This document shows, piece after piece, positions 20,756 to 32,305 of a stretch of 64,000 nucleotides of DNA. The position numbers and the translations under genes were made by a program. Position 1 is the stretch's first letter; each line of letters begins with the position of its first letter. The notes beneath the pieces were generated by a model that saw nothing but the letters and a program-made list of their open reading frames with translations, was not told the origin of the DNA and did not search any database. This stretch comes from Jaltomata sinuosa (taxonomy: Eukaryota > Streptophyta > Magnoliopsida > Solanales > Solanaceae), in NCBI GenBank assembly GCA_003996215.1, contig QJPP01001718.1, positions 310,001 through 374,000 on the forward strand, written 5' to 3'.

Positions 20756-22190
20756 TGTTTTAACGACCATATTCGTTGTTATAGGTAAATATTTTGTGCT
20801 AAGTTTCGAGTCAGAAAAACTTCTGAGTTTGCGAGTTGAAAATTCTGGGCTAGGCTAGTCTCGGCTGATTTTGGAGCAAGGTATGGTCTAGGGCAATTCG
20901 GGTGAAGATTTGGGCAATGTATCTTATTGCGAGCTAATTTTTTCCGTTAGCTAAGACAAAGAGGAGTCCGGGGAACTCTTCGGAAGTGAATTCAGATAGG
21001 TAGAACTTCTGGAATCAAGGTTAACGAGGGGTTATTCCAGAACGTCGGGGATTCAAGGTGTGTTGTAAAAATAGATCTTTTAAAGAATTTTCTGAGTTTC
21101 TGTCTGTGACGAGCGCTACCGCTCTGCCAAGGCGAGCTTCGCTATAGAAAAATAATTACCACTATAGAGGAAGTCAACACGGTCAACCTCCGCCATAGCA
21201 GTTGACTCCGCTATAGCGGAGCAGGGACCGCTACAACAAAGCGACGGGACCATAAAACCCAAAAAATGGGTTTTTAATTTCATTCTCTTTCCTTCAGCCC
21301 TAAAAACAGACGAGAGCTATTCCAAAAACCCTCCTAGGCTGCTCCAAGGCTTGGGAGCCATGGGGAGGAGGAATTCTGGTAAAAAGGATGTGAAACCACA
21401 GATTCAGGCCTACAAAACCGTCATGGAATGCCTTCACGGAGCAAGAAAGGGCATGAAACAGCTGCTCGACATCCAGGTAGGTTAGGTTTTCATTGAGTAG
21501 ATAGACCTGCTTACATTCTGTACTTATTGTATAGTGGAAAAGGAGAATCCATGATTAGTCCTCTGGGCACGGAGTCTGGTGAATTCGGTGTTGGTTATGT
21601 GTGTTCTAGGAAGTGGTTGGATTAAATTATGGGATATTGATAATTATTTGGGGTTGTTTATGTTGTCCTGGTATGATAAGATGATAGGGCTCAGGGACTG
21701 GGATGTCGGGAAGGTTCGGGGTATCGAGAATTGCAAGGATAACTAAATGGGTATGAAAATAGGAAACTCCTAGGTGATGTTTTGGGAATACGAAGGGAAT
21801 GATAAGTAGTGTTGGTTTTGCTAAGGGCTAAGGGGTGGTAATTCACATTGTTATTATTTACGCATGTTCTGAAATCAATGTGGTTGTTAAATTATGCAAA
21901 AAAGGGAAACCGTTCATTTTCGTAAATAAAGGGTGAGTGTGTTTAGTCTTCGGACGAAGGTCGACGCTAAGTTATATACTCGGGAAAAAGGGTAGGTGAT
22001 GGCTTACGATTCTTGTGAATGTTGTATATTTTTGTACTCTTATCTAAGTGTTTGTATGAATTATATTGCATAGAGGAATTGTTTAGAATGTCTAAGGGTC
22101 CTGTTTTATAGTCTGTGGATTGAACGGTGTGTTACTTGTTGGTTTTACAAGTTGTTTGTTCATTACTTGACTGTGGATTAATTGACATTT

Positions 22191-22425
22191 GATTGGCTCG
22201 GGTACCACGCCTGGTACGGGAATACTAACGGTTGGCTCGGGTACCACTCCTGGTACGGGTATAACAAATGGTTGGCTCGGGTACCACGCCTGGTACGAGA
22301 TATTACTAACAGTTGGCTCGGGTACCATGCCTGGCACTGGTATAACAATTGGTTGGATCGGGTACCACGCCTGGTATGGGATAATACTAACGGTTGGCTC
22401 AGGTACGACGCCTGGTACGGGTTTA
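22191..22425 (+). repeat. GGTACC-containing 40-bp minisatellite, B2 3' LTR
   Basis: Six units of about 38-41 bp, each with GGCTCGGGTACCACGCCTGG and a TACGGGTATAACAA-like tail. Its periodic spurious translations (WLGYHAWYG) are not proteins. Related arrays occur at 26600-26815, 51828-51975 and, reversed, 58925-59045. Confidence 0.92.
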
Positions 22426-22489
22426 TTTTACTGCATTATTGCATTGATATTGTTGTAATGTGTTGATTGGTATTTGTTCCGTGAGTGGA

Positions 22490-22960
22490 CCGGGTTGCTA
22501 TATTATGTTATTAGTTTGGTCTTTGTGTATTCTGAGTTGTTATGGTATATTCTGAGTTTGTTCTTGGTATAGGCTGGGTTGCTATATTATGTTATTATTG
22601 TGTCTTAGTGTAGGCCGGGTTGTTATAGCATATTATTAGTTTGGTCTTGGTGTAGGCTGGGTTGTTATAGCATATTGTGAGTTTGGTCGTGGTGTAGGAC
22701 GGGTTACTATATTATGTTATTAGTTTGGTCTTGGTGTAGGCTGGGTTGTTATGGTATATTGTGAGTTTGGTCTTGGTATAGGCCGGGTTGCTATATTATG
22801 TTATTAGTTTGGTCTTAGTGTAGGTCGGGTTGTTGTAGTATATTGTGAGTTTGTCTTGGTGTAGGCCGGGTTGCTATATTATGTTATTAGTTGGTCTTGG
22901 TGTAGACCGGGTTATTATGTTAGTTATTAGTTGGTCTTGGTGTAGATCAGGTTTGTCATG
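22490..22960 (+). repeat. 42-bp minisatellite, B2 3' LTR
   Basis: Same unit family as 17202-17625 (GGGTTGCTATATTATGTTAT and TTGGTCTTGGTGTAGGCC), about eleven units, with a different order of unit variants than the 5' LTR. Confidence 0.9.
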
Positions 22961-24024
22961 TTAACACTAGATGTGTGAGGGGGATCCGGGTGGGTCCGGA
23001 CTATTTAAAAGAGGTTATGTGCTAATAAATTAATGTCATTAAGTGTAATAATGGCGGTCATGAATTATCATAGTTATAAGCTAAGGGTGGGTCTTGGTGT
23101 AGACCGGGGTAGTCTGTTGAACATTTAGGTATGGATGGAGGACCCTTGGAGGCTCCGGGTTATGTGATCCAAGAAGGGATTTAGATGTAGCTCTATGGTG
23201 GTCATTGAAGGTGTCAATAGTTGTTAGGTAAATTGCATGTGGTTGGTAAATATAGAGGAAGACTGAGAGTCTGGGTGTGGTTATTGGTTAATATAACCCG
23301 GTGGTAAAGCTGTCCTAGAGGTCTGGGAAAATCTTGAAAATGGTAGGTAATACTTGGGTATAAGTGGTTTGGTTGGGCAGTGTGCCGGATTTAGTCTTGG
23401 TATTTAGTCAAGGTAGGCGACTTGGAAATTCTGGGTGACAAGGCGACCTTGAGAAGTCTAGTTATGAGTGAAACTTGGGAAGTCCTAGATGTCAGGGTCA
23501 AGGCTAAAGGTGAAGGAGAGAGTTATAGTGCTTATTTTCATGTTTTTCCCTGTTTTCGTATATGATGGTACGTGTGGATTCGGGTCGACCGATGATTTCT
23601 ACCAGTACATGTGGTTGTACTGACTCTATTCTTGATATACCTTTTTGGTATAGTCTGGTTTCAGGGTTGGTGATGTTTCATAGGTACATGACGATGGTGA
23701 TCTCCAGCAGCTTCTGTCCTTCGATTCCATGACGGAAGTTGTGTCTCTTTTACATGTTTTGTATAAATCTTGCAGTAGCTCTTCTACCTGCTTAGACTAA
23801 GTCCTAGGGAGGGTGTTTTTAAAGGTTGTAAAGGTGTTCCGCAAATTCTTTAAGTCGTCTATTGTATCAACATTTTCTGTAAAAGAATTTCTCATGTATA
23901 AAAATAGGCTGATTAATGGTTTACTTTAATTTTTGTGAGTCACCTGTTGGACGGGTGGTGAGGGTTCGTCTATCTAGGTGGTTAGAGTAGGCGCACGCAC
24001 GGCCCGGTAGGTTGGGTCGTGACA

Positions 24025-24400
24025 CTAATATACAATAAAAATTCTACCTTATATCTCATGTGAGGTATATCCGTAATTAAATATATTAAAGTACATAATT
24101 TATTATGTGTTTTTTGTTTACGAAATTAGAAATAAAAGATAAATACTTTGGTTGAAAAATCTTTATTCATGTCTTTGATTAAAAAAGAGTTTTTTTTTTT
24201 TGAGAATATGTATCTTTTGAAATTCTTAAAAAAGAAAATATTTGGCAAAAATATATTTATCTTTTGGAACTCTTAAATATAATGATGTTATTCCTACTTT
24301 TCTAAAAATATTTAAATCCCTTAATAATAGAAATCCTACATAAACGAAACTTTATCTAACTAAGATAATTTAAGATAATTTTGAAGCAGAGAATAACCAA
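24025..24400. other. AT-rich host DNA
   Basis: Right flank of the B2 insertion site, beginning with the target duplication CTAAT. Long A and T runs; no coding or repeat feature recognised. Confidence 0.6.
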
Positions 24401-24404
24401 ATAA

Positions 24405-24525
24405 ACTACAACAACAACATAGTAGTGTAATTCCACAAGGTGTGGAAAGGTTAGAGTATACGCAGGCCTTAACTTTACCGTGGATGGTAAAGAGACTGTT
24501 TTTAATAGATCGACTCAAGAAAAAA
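24405..24525 (-). mobile_element. SINE fragment, Solanaceae TS/Au type (reversed)
   Basis: The plus strand reads CTACAACAACAACATAGTAG, TGTAATTCCACAAGGTGTGG, GTATACGCAGGCCTTAACTT and AGAGACTGTTTTTAATAGA. This is the complement of the 3' half of the TS/Au SINEs, including the TTG-repeat tail (as CAA). It lacks the tRNA-derived 5' part. This is one of the main hints towards Solanaceae. Confidence 0.75.
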
Positions 24526-24565
24526 TATTAAAAAATACTATAATTAAGTAAAAAATAAATAACAT

Positions 24566-25249
24566 TGTCACAATCCAACTACCGGGTCATGCGAAAACCT
24601 ACTCTGAATCACCTAGATAGGAGAACGCTTACCCCCGATTAAAAATAGGTATATGGAAGCAAATAAGGAACATGGAAATTTTCCTTAAAATAAAATAATC
24701 CAGTCTCAAAACTTTGATTACAATGAAATCTTTTTAAAATACAACTGAACCCCTCTCTAGGAATTAGTCTAAACAGGTACAAGAGCTACTAAGAGAAATG
24801 GACACAAAATAAGACACAACTTCCACCATAGAAAAAGATAAGTAGAAGCTGCCGGAGATTACCATCGTCTTCTCCTAAGAAACATCAACTAATCCTGCAA
24901 TCAGACTATATCCAAAGAGACATAGCAAGAGTAGTATCAGTACAAACAACACGTACTGGTAGGCATCATAGATCGACTCAAATCTGCCACATAACATCAT
25001 GTAAATATAATTATTCAAAATAAAGTATGCAACTTGTAAATTAGACAGTCAGGGTCCTTTAACAACTCCTACTACCCAGATATACTGCTCGTAAATTCTA
25101 TTCACTCTCCCCAAGCTTTCTCGCCGTATTTTGCTGCCAACTCAAACATTAAAGAACACTCCATCCTATTAACCTGGTCATACGGTGACCCTTTAGAGAC
25201 CTTAGACTCTCCAAGCCTACCCATCTTGCCAAACACCAGATATACCTTA
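24566..25249 (-). mobile_element. B-type LTR fragment, reversed
   Basis: Starts TGTCACAATCCAACTACCGG, the complement of a B LTR end, and continues with the complement of the region upstream, including the conserved GATGCCTACCAGTACGTG box (about 24950-24975). It stops exactly where B3 begins (25250), so its remaining part was separated by that insertion or lost. Confidence 0.82.
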
Positions 25250-27982
25250 TGTAACAACCTGTTCAGTTGTTATCAAAAGACACCTCATTGCGAGTTACGA
25301 AACTTTTGAAATATGCTCTTGAATTAAATTAGAGTGACATGACAAAGAATTTGAAAATTAAAATTTTACTCTGGCTGACATCATCCCGCTATAGCAAGAT
25401 TTTTTTTTCTATATCTATGTCTCAATAGTGGCCAATAGGTCGTTGTAGCGGGGTGGCGGATCAGAAACCAAAGAACGACTTTTTATATTCTCTTTTCTTC
25501 TCTTAAATTGTAAAAAGAATGAGGTTCTCTCTAAAAACCCTCCTAAGGTTACCTCATGACCTGGGAGCAATGGAGAGGAGAGATTATATATTACTGGGGT
25601 AAAACCCATGAAGTTTATGCTAATTTAACGCCAGTATTCGCCTTCCCAGAGCCAAAGTTTGCGTCCAGACCTCTGTAGCAGCTGCTTGACGTCTAGATAG
25701 GCTAGTTTTTACTAAGTAGTTTAGACCTGGATTGAAAAATATGAACATAACATAGATTGACAGAGATTGCATGTTTAGTCCTTCAGATACGGTGTTTGGA
25801 TGGATAAAATGTATTGAACATTGCTATTTGAGGTGGGAAGTTACTGTTGTGAGTAATGTTGACCCTATGTTTGATTATGCATGTTTAAGTTGCGATTGTT
25901 AATCCTCCGATTACTGAATTATGGGTGGGTCCTTGGACTAGTACTGATTCAATGGTAAATTGGGTGGGGAATTGTTATTTGCTGTAATGATGAAATCTTT
26001 CTAATTACGTGTTACCCTGTAATTGTTAACCCTCAGATAATTGGCTAATGGGACAGGGTCTTAAAACTAGGAATGACTTGAAGGTAGGGGTTGCTAAATA
26101 ATAGCGGAATCACCGGCCTTGGTTTTTATAGTAAGGGAACGGGAGCAATGAATGAAATTATGTTTTGAATTAAAGTTTATATTCCATTGGGCTGAATGTG
26201 CACCCCTAAAATGAATATTTGAATAGAAGAAATATGGCTTGATATAATTACTTAATTTATCTGGGAGTTAATCTTCAGACAGGCTGAACTTGTGAATTCA
26301 ATGATCATATCTTCTTGTGATTTGGTGTGTTAAAGAAAGGTTGTTGTTTGCATAAAATGAATAACTCAAGTTGACCAAGGGTTTGGTGGTTATCAATTAT
26401 TGTAAATACATGCTTAAGGAAGGTAATGGTTAAATGATATCCTAAGTGTTTATCACATAGATTGAGGTTTTGTTAAAGGCTTGTTGACTGTACAAGTATG
26501 ACTGCTTATTTCTCATTGTGCTTGTGATTTTTGTGATATCTGTTACTATGTTGGGATGTATCGATATTTGAATTTATTTACAGGATTGGTTGATGTTATT
26601 AATTGGTTGGATCGGGTACCACACTTGGTACATGTTTTATAATTCATTGTATAGTTGACTCGGGTACCACGTCTGGTACAAGTTCATTGCATGGTTGGCT
26701 CGGGTACCACGCCTGATACAAATTCATTGCATGGTTGGCTCGAGTACCACACCTGATATAGGTTCATTGCATGGTTGGCTCAGGTACCACGCATGGTACA
26801 TATTATATATTGTTTATATGTGTTGGTTCCTTGAGTGAACCAGACTTATTTGTTACCTGGTATTCTTACACGTGATTCCTAGAGTGAACCAGGCTTATCG
26901 ATCTTATGGTTTATATGTTGGTTCCCTGAGTGAATCGGGTTGACTCTTTACCTGACTATGTGTTTATCTTCTAAGGGTGGGTACATTTTGCACCGGGAAC
27001 ACCTGAAGTTATCATAGTTCTTCTCTTTAGGGATCTTTGAGAGATCCGGGTTAATTGCACTATATGGCACAAGTCTATGTTGTCTATTACCTGTGCAGTT
27101 TATATAAGGTGTAGGTCATTGTTGTAGAGTCATGGTTGTTGACTTGGTTAATAATTAGTAGTAAATATTGTTGACTTAGAGTCTTATTGGGAGAGGCACA
27201 TCGACTTGGCATGATGTCTAGTCTAACTTGGTGGAGGGATTGACAAGGGCTAAGTGTTATGAATGTGAAATAAGGTCAGTCCGTAATATTCATGTTGCAC
27301 GTATGATGTGGGTAGGTTTAGTGGTCTAACAGTCATCATGTTTTGGGCCGGAAAGGCAGGGTGTCACCGTCTTGTTAATTGTGGCTTAGAGAGTTAGGTG
27401 AACTCAAGATGCGAGGGTGTCAAGGTATGACTGGGTCAGTGGAACAAGGCTAGTATTCTGTGAGTGCCTGAATTGGCTATATGTCAAGAGTAAAGAACCT
27501 TGGGGATTGAGTAACTAGAACTCACAGGTAGTCACATAATGAGGTCTGGCTTGGTACGAGGAAAGTTTTCCTTTTTGATAAGATGGGTAGTATGTCAAGG
27601 TGTTAAGGAATTGTTTAATAAAAGACCTCTGGCTAAATAAATCTCAAGTTGTATGTTTCCTTTGGATATTTATGTGATTTGATTCAAGTCGACCGATGAA
27701 GCTTATCAGTACGTGTTATTTGTACTAATACTACTCTTGCTTTCTATTCATCTCACTCCTATAGTGGAAGTTGTGTCTTATTGTTATCGATTTTCCTTAG
27801 TAACTCTTGTACCTGTTTAGACTAGTTCCTAGAGAGGGGTTCAATTGTATTTGAAAGATTTCCTTGTAATCAAAGTTTTTAAATTGGTTTTGTTTTATTC
27901 GAGGCAAAGTTTATATTTTCTTATTTAATTTCGCATACCTGTGTTAATTGGGTGGTAAGGGTTCTCTCATCTAGGTGACTTA
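25250..27982 (+). repeat. B3 5' LTR, left part
   Basis: Begins TGTAACAACCTGTTCAGTTG. A weak CGCTATAGC word patch is at 25388-25460, the GGTACC minisatellite at 26600-26815, and the conserved box GACCGATGAAGCTTATCAGT from about 27690. It ends in the TTA target site (27980-27982) of the Harbinger element; the last 38 bp of the LTR are at 32252-32289. Confidence 0.88.
26600..26815 (+). repeat. GGTACC-containing minisatellite, B3 LTR
   Basis: Five units of about 40 bp such as GGCTCGGGTACCACGCCTGA with spacers TACAAGTTCATTGCATGGTT. The spacer sequence differs from that of B2, so the array was amplified independently or diverged. Confidence 0.88.
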
Positions 27983-28487
27983 GGCCTCATTTGTTTTCAT
28001 TAAGATTAAGACGTCTGAATTTGAATAAGCATCTGAATATTAAGATGTGCATTAAGATCTAGATGTCTAGATCTGAATACACATCTGAATATTAAGATCT
28101 GGTCTCTAGATCTGAGCACTGAATCATTAAGACTGTTTGTTTTCAATATCTGAATGTGCATATGAAATTAAATATTATATTAATAACATATTATAAAATC
28201 TCATTTTAACAAAATTATATTATTTTTGATAGAAAATAATAATTTAAATATTTATATTTGATAAAACAAATTAAACTATAAAAATAAAAATAATAGGTAA
28301 CATGATTTTTTTTAAGAATTCAATATAAACATCTTTTAATAAAAAAAAGTTATCTAACTAAGCAAATTTTGTTTCGCTTCAAGCGGTCAAATATAAGACA
28401 ATTTAAATAATTGAATGCAAAATAATCAGGTCAAATTATAAAGTTCAAATAGAATAAAAAAGTTTCAAATAATGAAGATATAAACTC

Positions 28488-29844
28488 TCAAGTATTTCCT
28501 CTTCTTTGCATTAGCTGAAGTGCAAGTTCTTCCTGCATATTGCTCATTATCTGCGAATCTGCAGCTGTCCAACCGGGTTCATTTGTATCATCCAACACTT
28601 CTTCGTGTTCTCCTTCTTCCTCATCAAAAGTTAATTGAGATGAGTCGTATTGATTAAAAAAGTTGTCATTTATACGCTCCTTCCTGATAAAATTATGAAC
28701 CGCAAAACATGCAATATAACAACATCTCTCTGCACATCAATAGAATATGGAGGCATCTTTTCCAATATCGGAAATCTTGCTTTCAGAACTCCATAAGCAC
28801 GTTCTATAACATTTCTGAGTTGTGCATGAGCATGGTTAAATTTTTCCTCCTTAGTAATAGCCCGTCTACGATGATAATCTCCTAACCAATATCGAACATT
28901 ACGATATGGTGCTAAAAATCATCGGGTGTTTGGATATGTCGCATCACATAAATAATATTTATCTGTCATTAAAATAAAAATTCAAATGACAACAATAAAG
29001 AGCTAAAATATTACTTCAAAATTGTTTAAGTTGTATCACTTACAGGAAGGAGGAAATGGAAAACCATTATTTGGATTAGATGTAATCTATGTTAGAACTC
29101 GTGCATCATGTGCTACCATTTTCCATCCAGCATAAACATACGTGAAGATCATGTTAAAATCACATATACCTAAAACATTCTGATAGCATTTACCCTTTCC
29201 TCTTCCTCTGTAAATAATTTGTTGATTAGCAGGAACAACTGCATGTACTAATGTTCCATCAAGTGCACCTATTTCTCCCTGCAAATATATATATATATAT
29301 ATATATATGTATATTAAAAGTTATGGAGAAAATCTTTCTATAAACTTCTACAATGATAATATAAAAAATATACCTTAAATATTTTTCGTAACCTTTTATG
29401 ATCACCCAAAATATCTGAATTTGAATTGGACGATGTAGATGATATCATATCTTTTGCAAATTTTATCATTGCCTCAAGAACCTCATGAAAATATTTGTGA
29501 ATGGTTTGCGAAGAGTGTTGAAATCTTCTTTTGATAACCACAAAACGCTCGTTATGTCCTATAATACATAAAAATATTGCTATTTTTTCTTCGACAGATA
29601 CATATTTGCTATTTGCGAGCCATCCATTATGTTTAAAGTATTGACACAATCGAATATATGCATCACGAGACATGCGCATCAACTCTAAACAATGTCGACT
29701 AGAGCCTGAAAATAATTCCAACGTGTAATTTTGACCAGATAAAGATGATGTTAAATCTTTATTTCTTTGAACATTCTTGAGTTTAAGACGTTTTCTACAC
29801 CAATACAAGCTCATCAACCATAAGATTTGATCTTCAGTGTCCAT
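28488..29844 (-). pseudogene. Harbinger (HARBI1/ALP1-like, DDE_Tnp_4) transposase
   Basis: Three exons on the minus strand: 29844-29374 (157 codons), 29278-29044 and 28962-28488, with GT...AG introns that keep frame. Exon 1 has the helix-turn-helix-like region (HCLELMRMSRDAYIRLC, VSVEEKIAIFLCIIGHN). Exon 2 begins GEIGALDGTLV (first catalytic Asp) and has YAGWKMVAHDARVLT (second Asp). Exon 3 has CDATYPNTR, APYRNVRYWLGDYHRRRA and NVIERAYGVLKARFPIL (catalytic Glu). Breaks: TAG at 29089-29087 after HDARVLT, TGA at 28921-28919 after PNTR, and a frameshift near 28705 (VVI/CFAVHNF). All catalytic residues remain, so the damage may be recent. The family cuts and reinserts the element together with its Myb-like partner. 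Confidence 0.9.
29285..29310. repeat. AT dinucleotide microsatellite in transposase intron 1
   Basis: About eleven TA/AT repeats directly beside the 3' splice site of intron 1 of the transposase gene. Confidence 0.85.
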
Positions 29845-30184
29845 CCCTAAACTGTTTTAATAAAAATAATAAACAATGCACAATAATAGGCTTAATATAT
29901 TATGTATTAAATTAACATAAACAACTACATATTCATGACAAATAATCATAAAAATAATATCCATAATGAACAATCCTAACATAAATTAAAGTATATTACG
30001 GAAAAAAATATTTCATACGCATAATATAATATCCAAAAGTTCAATAAGCATGATAAATACTAATTGCAAAAATAATAAAGAAGGTTTCATATTACCAACG
30101 CCTAACATTCTAACTAATTAGCAAAACTAAAGAATTCCTATTTTTTTCCGATAATCACAACTCAATTCTCTAACTTGTGAACAT

Positions 30185-31076
30185 CTAGCGCCATCCATGC
30201 TTTTTGTAGCTCTCACTTTCACAAAATATACTAACAGCTGCACTATATAATGGTTCTTCCCAGCCAAGTTTATCTAGTTTTTCCTTATATTCTTCGAAGC
30301 TAGGTCCACTATTCTTTTTAATCAATAATTCCAGAGCAGTACCCATCTTCTCATCAAGTTCCAATTGAGACGAAGAATTTTTTTTTTCTCCCCAAAACTT
30401 TTCTTTCAGCTAGAACTGAAGATTGAGATGAAAAATTATTAGGAACTCCATCATTTTTGTCAGCACCTAGATCGTCAGCTCCATCAAATGTATCTATATC
30501 TATAATAGTAGATACAGAAGAGACACCAGGTCGGGGATAGGTACAACTTGGACTCCAACCATGAAATCCCGTTGCAGTAGAATCCTCAAAAAGTTTTGTG
30601 CATAAATCTGGAAAGGGTAGAGGTGAAGTCTTCAATGACTTTGCTTTTGAATGAGCCTATATTCATTCAAATATGAGAGATTATACTTTTGATAGGAACC
30701 TCAAAAATTCTATTTTACAAAAAAAAAGTAAAGAAAATTTTTATTAAATAATAGACTATGTATTCATCCCACTCATTATTCGACATCAGGATGGTATTGG
30801 TTGCCGGATCATAAATATTCCCAGTTTTTTTAGTTATTGGCAACCAAGATTGATTTTTTTTTTAGATTATCATATCTAGTCTTCATCTGTCTTTGAGTAA
30901 CGATAAAGCCATGAGAAGTCTCCAAAAACTATTCTAACTCTTTCCCATGATTCTGGTTTCAGACTACTTCCATATCTCCCATATAAGGATACTTGTTGAA
31001 TACAATTTTCTAAAAAAGTCCTATCTATCTCCAAATTCTTCCAAACCACTCTTGAATTGTCACTAGATTGTCCCAT
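30185..31076 (-). pseudogene. Harbinger-associated Myb/SANT-like DNA-binding protein
   Basis: From ATG at 31076 the minus-strand frame reads MGQSSDNSRVVWKNLEIDRTFLENCIQQV, then ESWERVRIVFGD. This is the Myb/SANT-like domain (as in L10-interacting Myb-domain proteins) in which tryptophans order the helices. The frame stops at 30876, but another frame continues with QMKTRYDNLKK, SWLPITKKTGNIYD and MSNNEWDEY. Later come an acidic linker (DIDTFDGADDLGADKN, 30354-30635 frame) and a helical end (DEKMGTALELLIKK to KKHGWR, TAG at 30187-30185). In known two-gene Harbingers this partner binds the element's ends and brings the transposase into the nucleus. Frame breaks near 30900, 30400 and at A-runs make it a pseudogene. 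Confidence 0.83.
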
Positions 31077-31109
31077 AGCTGAAATATTAAAATGTAATAA
31101 ATATAACAA

Positions 31110-32248
31110 ATGAACTTATGCAATGAAAAGTAACTAAACAAGGACAATCAAAATAAGAAGATCAAAAACAATTTTTTTTTCATATTTAGCATGTAAAAGC
31201 CACAACTAATCTAGCAGTAATATGTTGTGATATCACTTTTTTCTCCGACTCTCCAATTCACATGTGCCGAAAGATTAAAATACAACAACAATAATAACAA
31301 TATATCTAGTGTAATCTTACAAGCGGAATTTAATGATTAAAATAAAATTTTAATAAGTGACCTCAAATATATACATATAGACATAAAAATAAAGGTTTTA
31401 GGCTATCATGGATATTGTTTATTCTTCCTATTAACACCGTGATTTTGAATTTACATGGGCTTTAAAAATAACTTTAAAAAATTTCAAACAAAAAGCAGAT
31501 GTTATAATATTATTTCACTCAAAACGTTTGATTGGAATAACGTTTTTGTTTAGAGGATTTCATGCAGTTAAATGATCATATAAAAATTAATAAACAAAAA
31601 GACACATTGCAAAACATTTTTCAAATATAGTAATCCAATTCGCAACTTATAAATAATGGAAAAAGTCAAAGCAATGAAGAATATATAAAAACGATAACGA
31701 ATTTTAGGCACATAACTCCATAATTAGTTCCCAATTTATTTCTTGGCCAATGCTTCTTCACTCAGAAATCTTGAGTTTTTGATAAATATCAATATACCCA
31801 AAAAAAATTATGATGACAAACATCAATACATTCAAAAACAATTGTTAATATAAAAAGTATTGAACAAAATAATTGTAAAGAATATGAAAACTTACCAATT
31901 CAAGAGAAAAAAATTGAAATTTGGTTGAAAAAAGAGCGAAAGAGGCGCCTGCAAAGAAAGGAAGAGACCGAAGATGCGGCTGTAACAGAAAGGCAGAAGA
32001 AGCGGCGTTATATTTCGCAGAATAACGCGTGTTAAATGAGTTTGAATAGTAATAAGACTCTCCAACAGATCTAAGCGAATCAGATCTTTTCAGATCCATT
32101 AAGAGGCTTTTTTAAAAAAAAAAAACAAATGGGCTTAATGGGCTATATCTTAATGATCAAGATTCAGACCTAAAAATCAAACGCACTTAATGGGCTGAAT
32201 CTGAATCATTAAGATTCAGACCTCTATTAAGTGCAAACAAATGAGGCC
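31110..32248. other. Right non-coding arm of the Harbinger element
   Basis: AT-rich sequence upstream of both genes, ending in subterminal TTAATGGGCT and GAATCATTAAGATTCAGACC words and the right terminal repeat. An 84-codon frame (31845-32099) has no domain. Confidence 0.7.
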
Positions 32249-32251
32249 TTA

Positions 32252-32289
32252 GAGTAGATGCCCGCATGACCTGGTAGTAGGTCGTGATA
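32252..32289 (+). repeat. B3 5' LTR, right end
   Basis: GAGTAGATGCCCGCATGACC through GTCGTGATA is the missing end of the B3 LTR, displaced by the Harbinger insertion. B2 has the same junction uninterrupted (AGGTGGTTAGAGTAGGCGCC), an empty-site comparison. Confidence 0.9.
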
Positions 32290-32292
32290 ATT

Positions 32293-32305
32293 TGGTATCA
32301 GAGCC
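32293..32305 (+). other. Primer binding site (initiator tRNA-Met), B3
   Basis: TGGTATCAGAGCC close to the LTR end, as in A and B2. Confidence 0.9.

Larger units (their letters stand above)
15722..24024 (+). mobile_element. Element B2: complete non-coding LARD-type LTR retrotransposon
   Basis: An 8,303-bp element with LTRs at 15722-18692 and 20756-24024, primer binding site next to the 5' LTR, and target duplication CTAAT on both sides (15717-15721, 24025-24029). The 2.06-kb interior encodes no gag or pol motif in any frame. Long LTRs around a non-coding interior define a LARD (large retrotransposon derivative), which depends on an autonomous relative. B5 (57999 onward) has the same LTR type, a matching tract before its 3' LTR and pol remains, so it belongs to the probable helper family. 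Confidence 0.92.
20756..24024 (+). repeat. B2 3' LTR
   Basis: Begins TGTTTTAACGACC and ends GGTTGGGTCGTGACA. It is 3,269 bp, about 300 bp longer than the 5' LTR; the difference is accounted for mainly by a six-unit array of GGCTCGGGTACCACGCCTGG repeats (22191-22425) that has a single unit in the 5' LTR. A perfect 16-bp palindrome CTCCGCTATAGCGGAG lies at 21206-21221. Confidence 0.93.
27983..32248 (-). mobile_element. PIF/Harbinger DNA transposon, coding but inactivated
   Basis: A 4,266-bp element with terminal inverted repeats GGCCTCATTTGTTT (left) and AAACAAATGAGGCC (right), and the 3-bp target duplication TTA (27980-27982, 32249-32251). Subterminal regions repeat TCTGAAT, ATTAAGA and TCTAGATCT words on both sides, probable transposase-binding sites. 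It has the two genes typical of the superfamily, a DDE transposase and a Myb/SANT-like protein, both on the minus strand and both broken. It sits inside the B3 5' LTR and is therefore younger than B3. Confidence 0.95.

Noticed and set aside
22182..22466. Repeating WLGYHAWYG-type and GSGTTPGTG-type peptides
   Set aside because: These are translations of a 40-bp minisatellite in an LTR, open in several frames because the unit lacks stops.
15722..24024. Two independent solo LTRs instead of one LARD
   Set aside because: The CTAAT duplication flanks the pair as a whole, and a primer site follows the first LTR while a purine-rich tract precedes the second.
27983..32248. hAT or Mutator element
   Set aside because: Target duplication is only TTA and the transposase is of the Harbinger DDE type; no 8- or 9-bp duplication is present.
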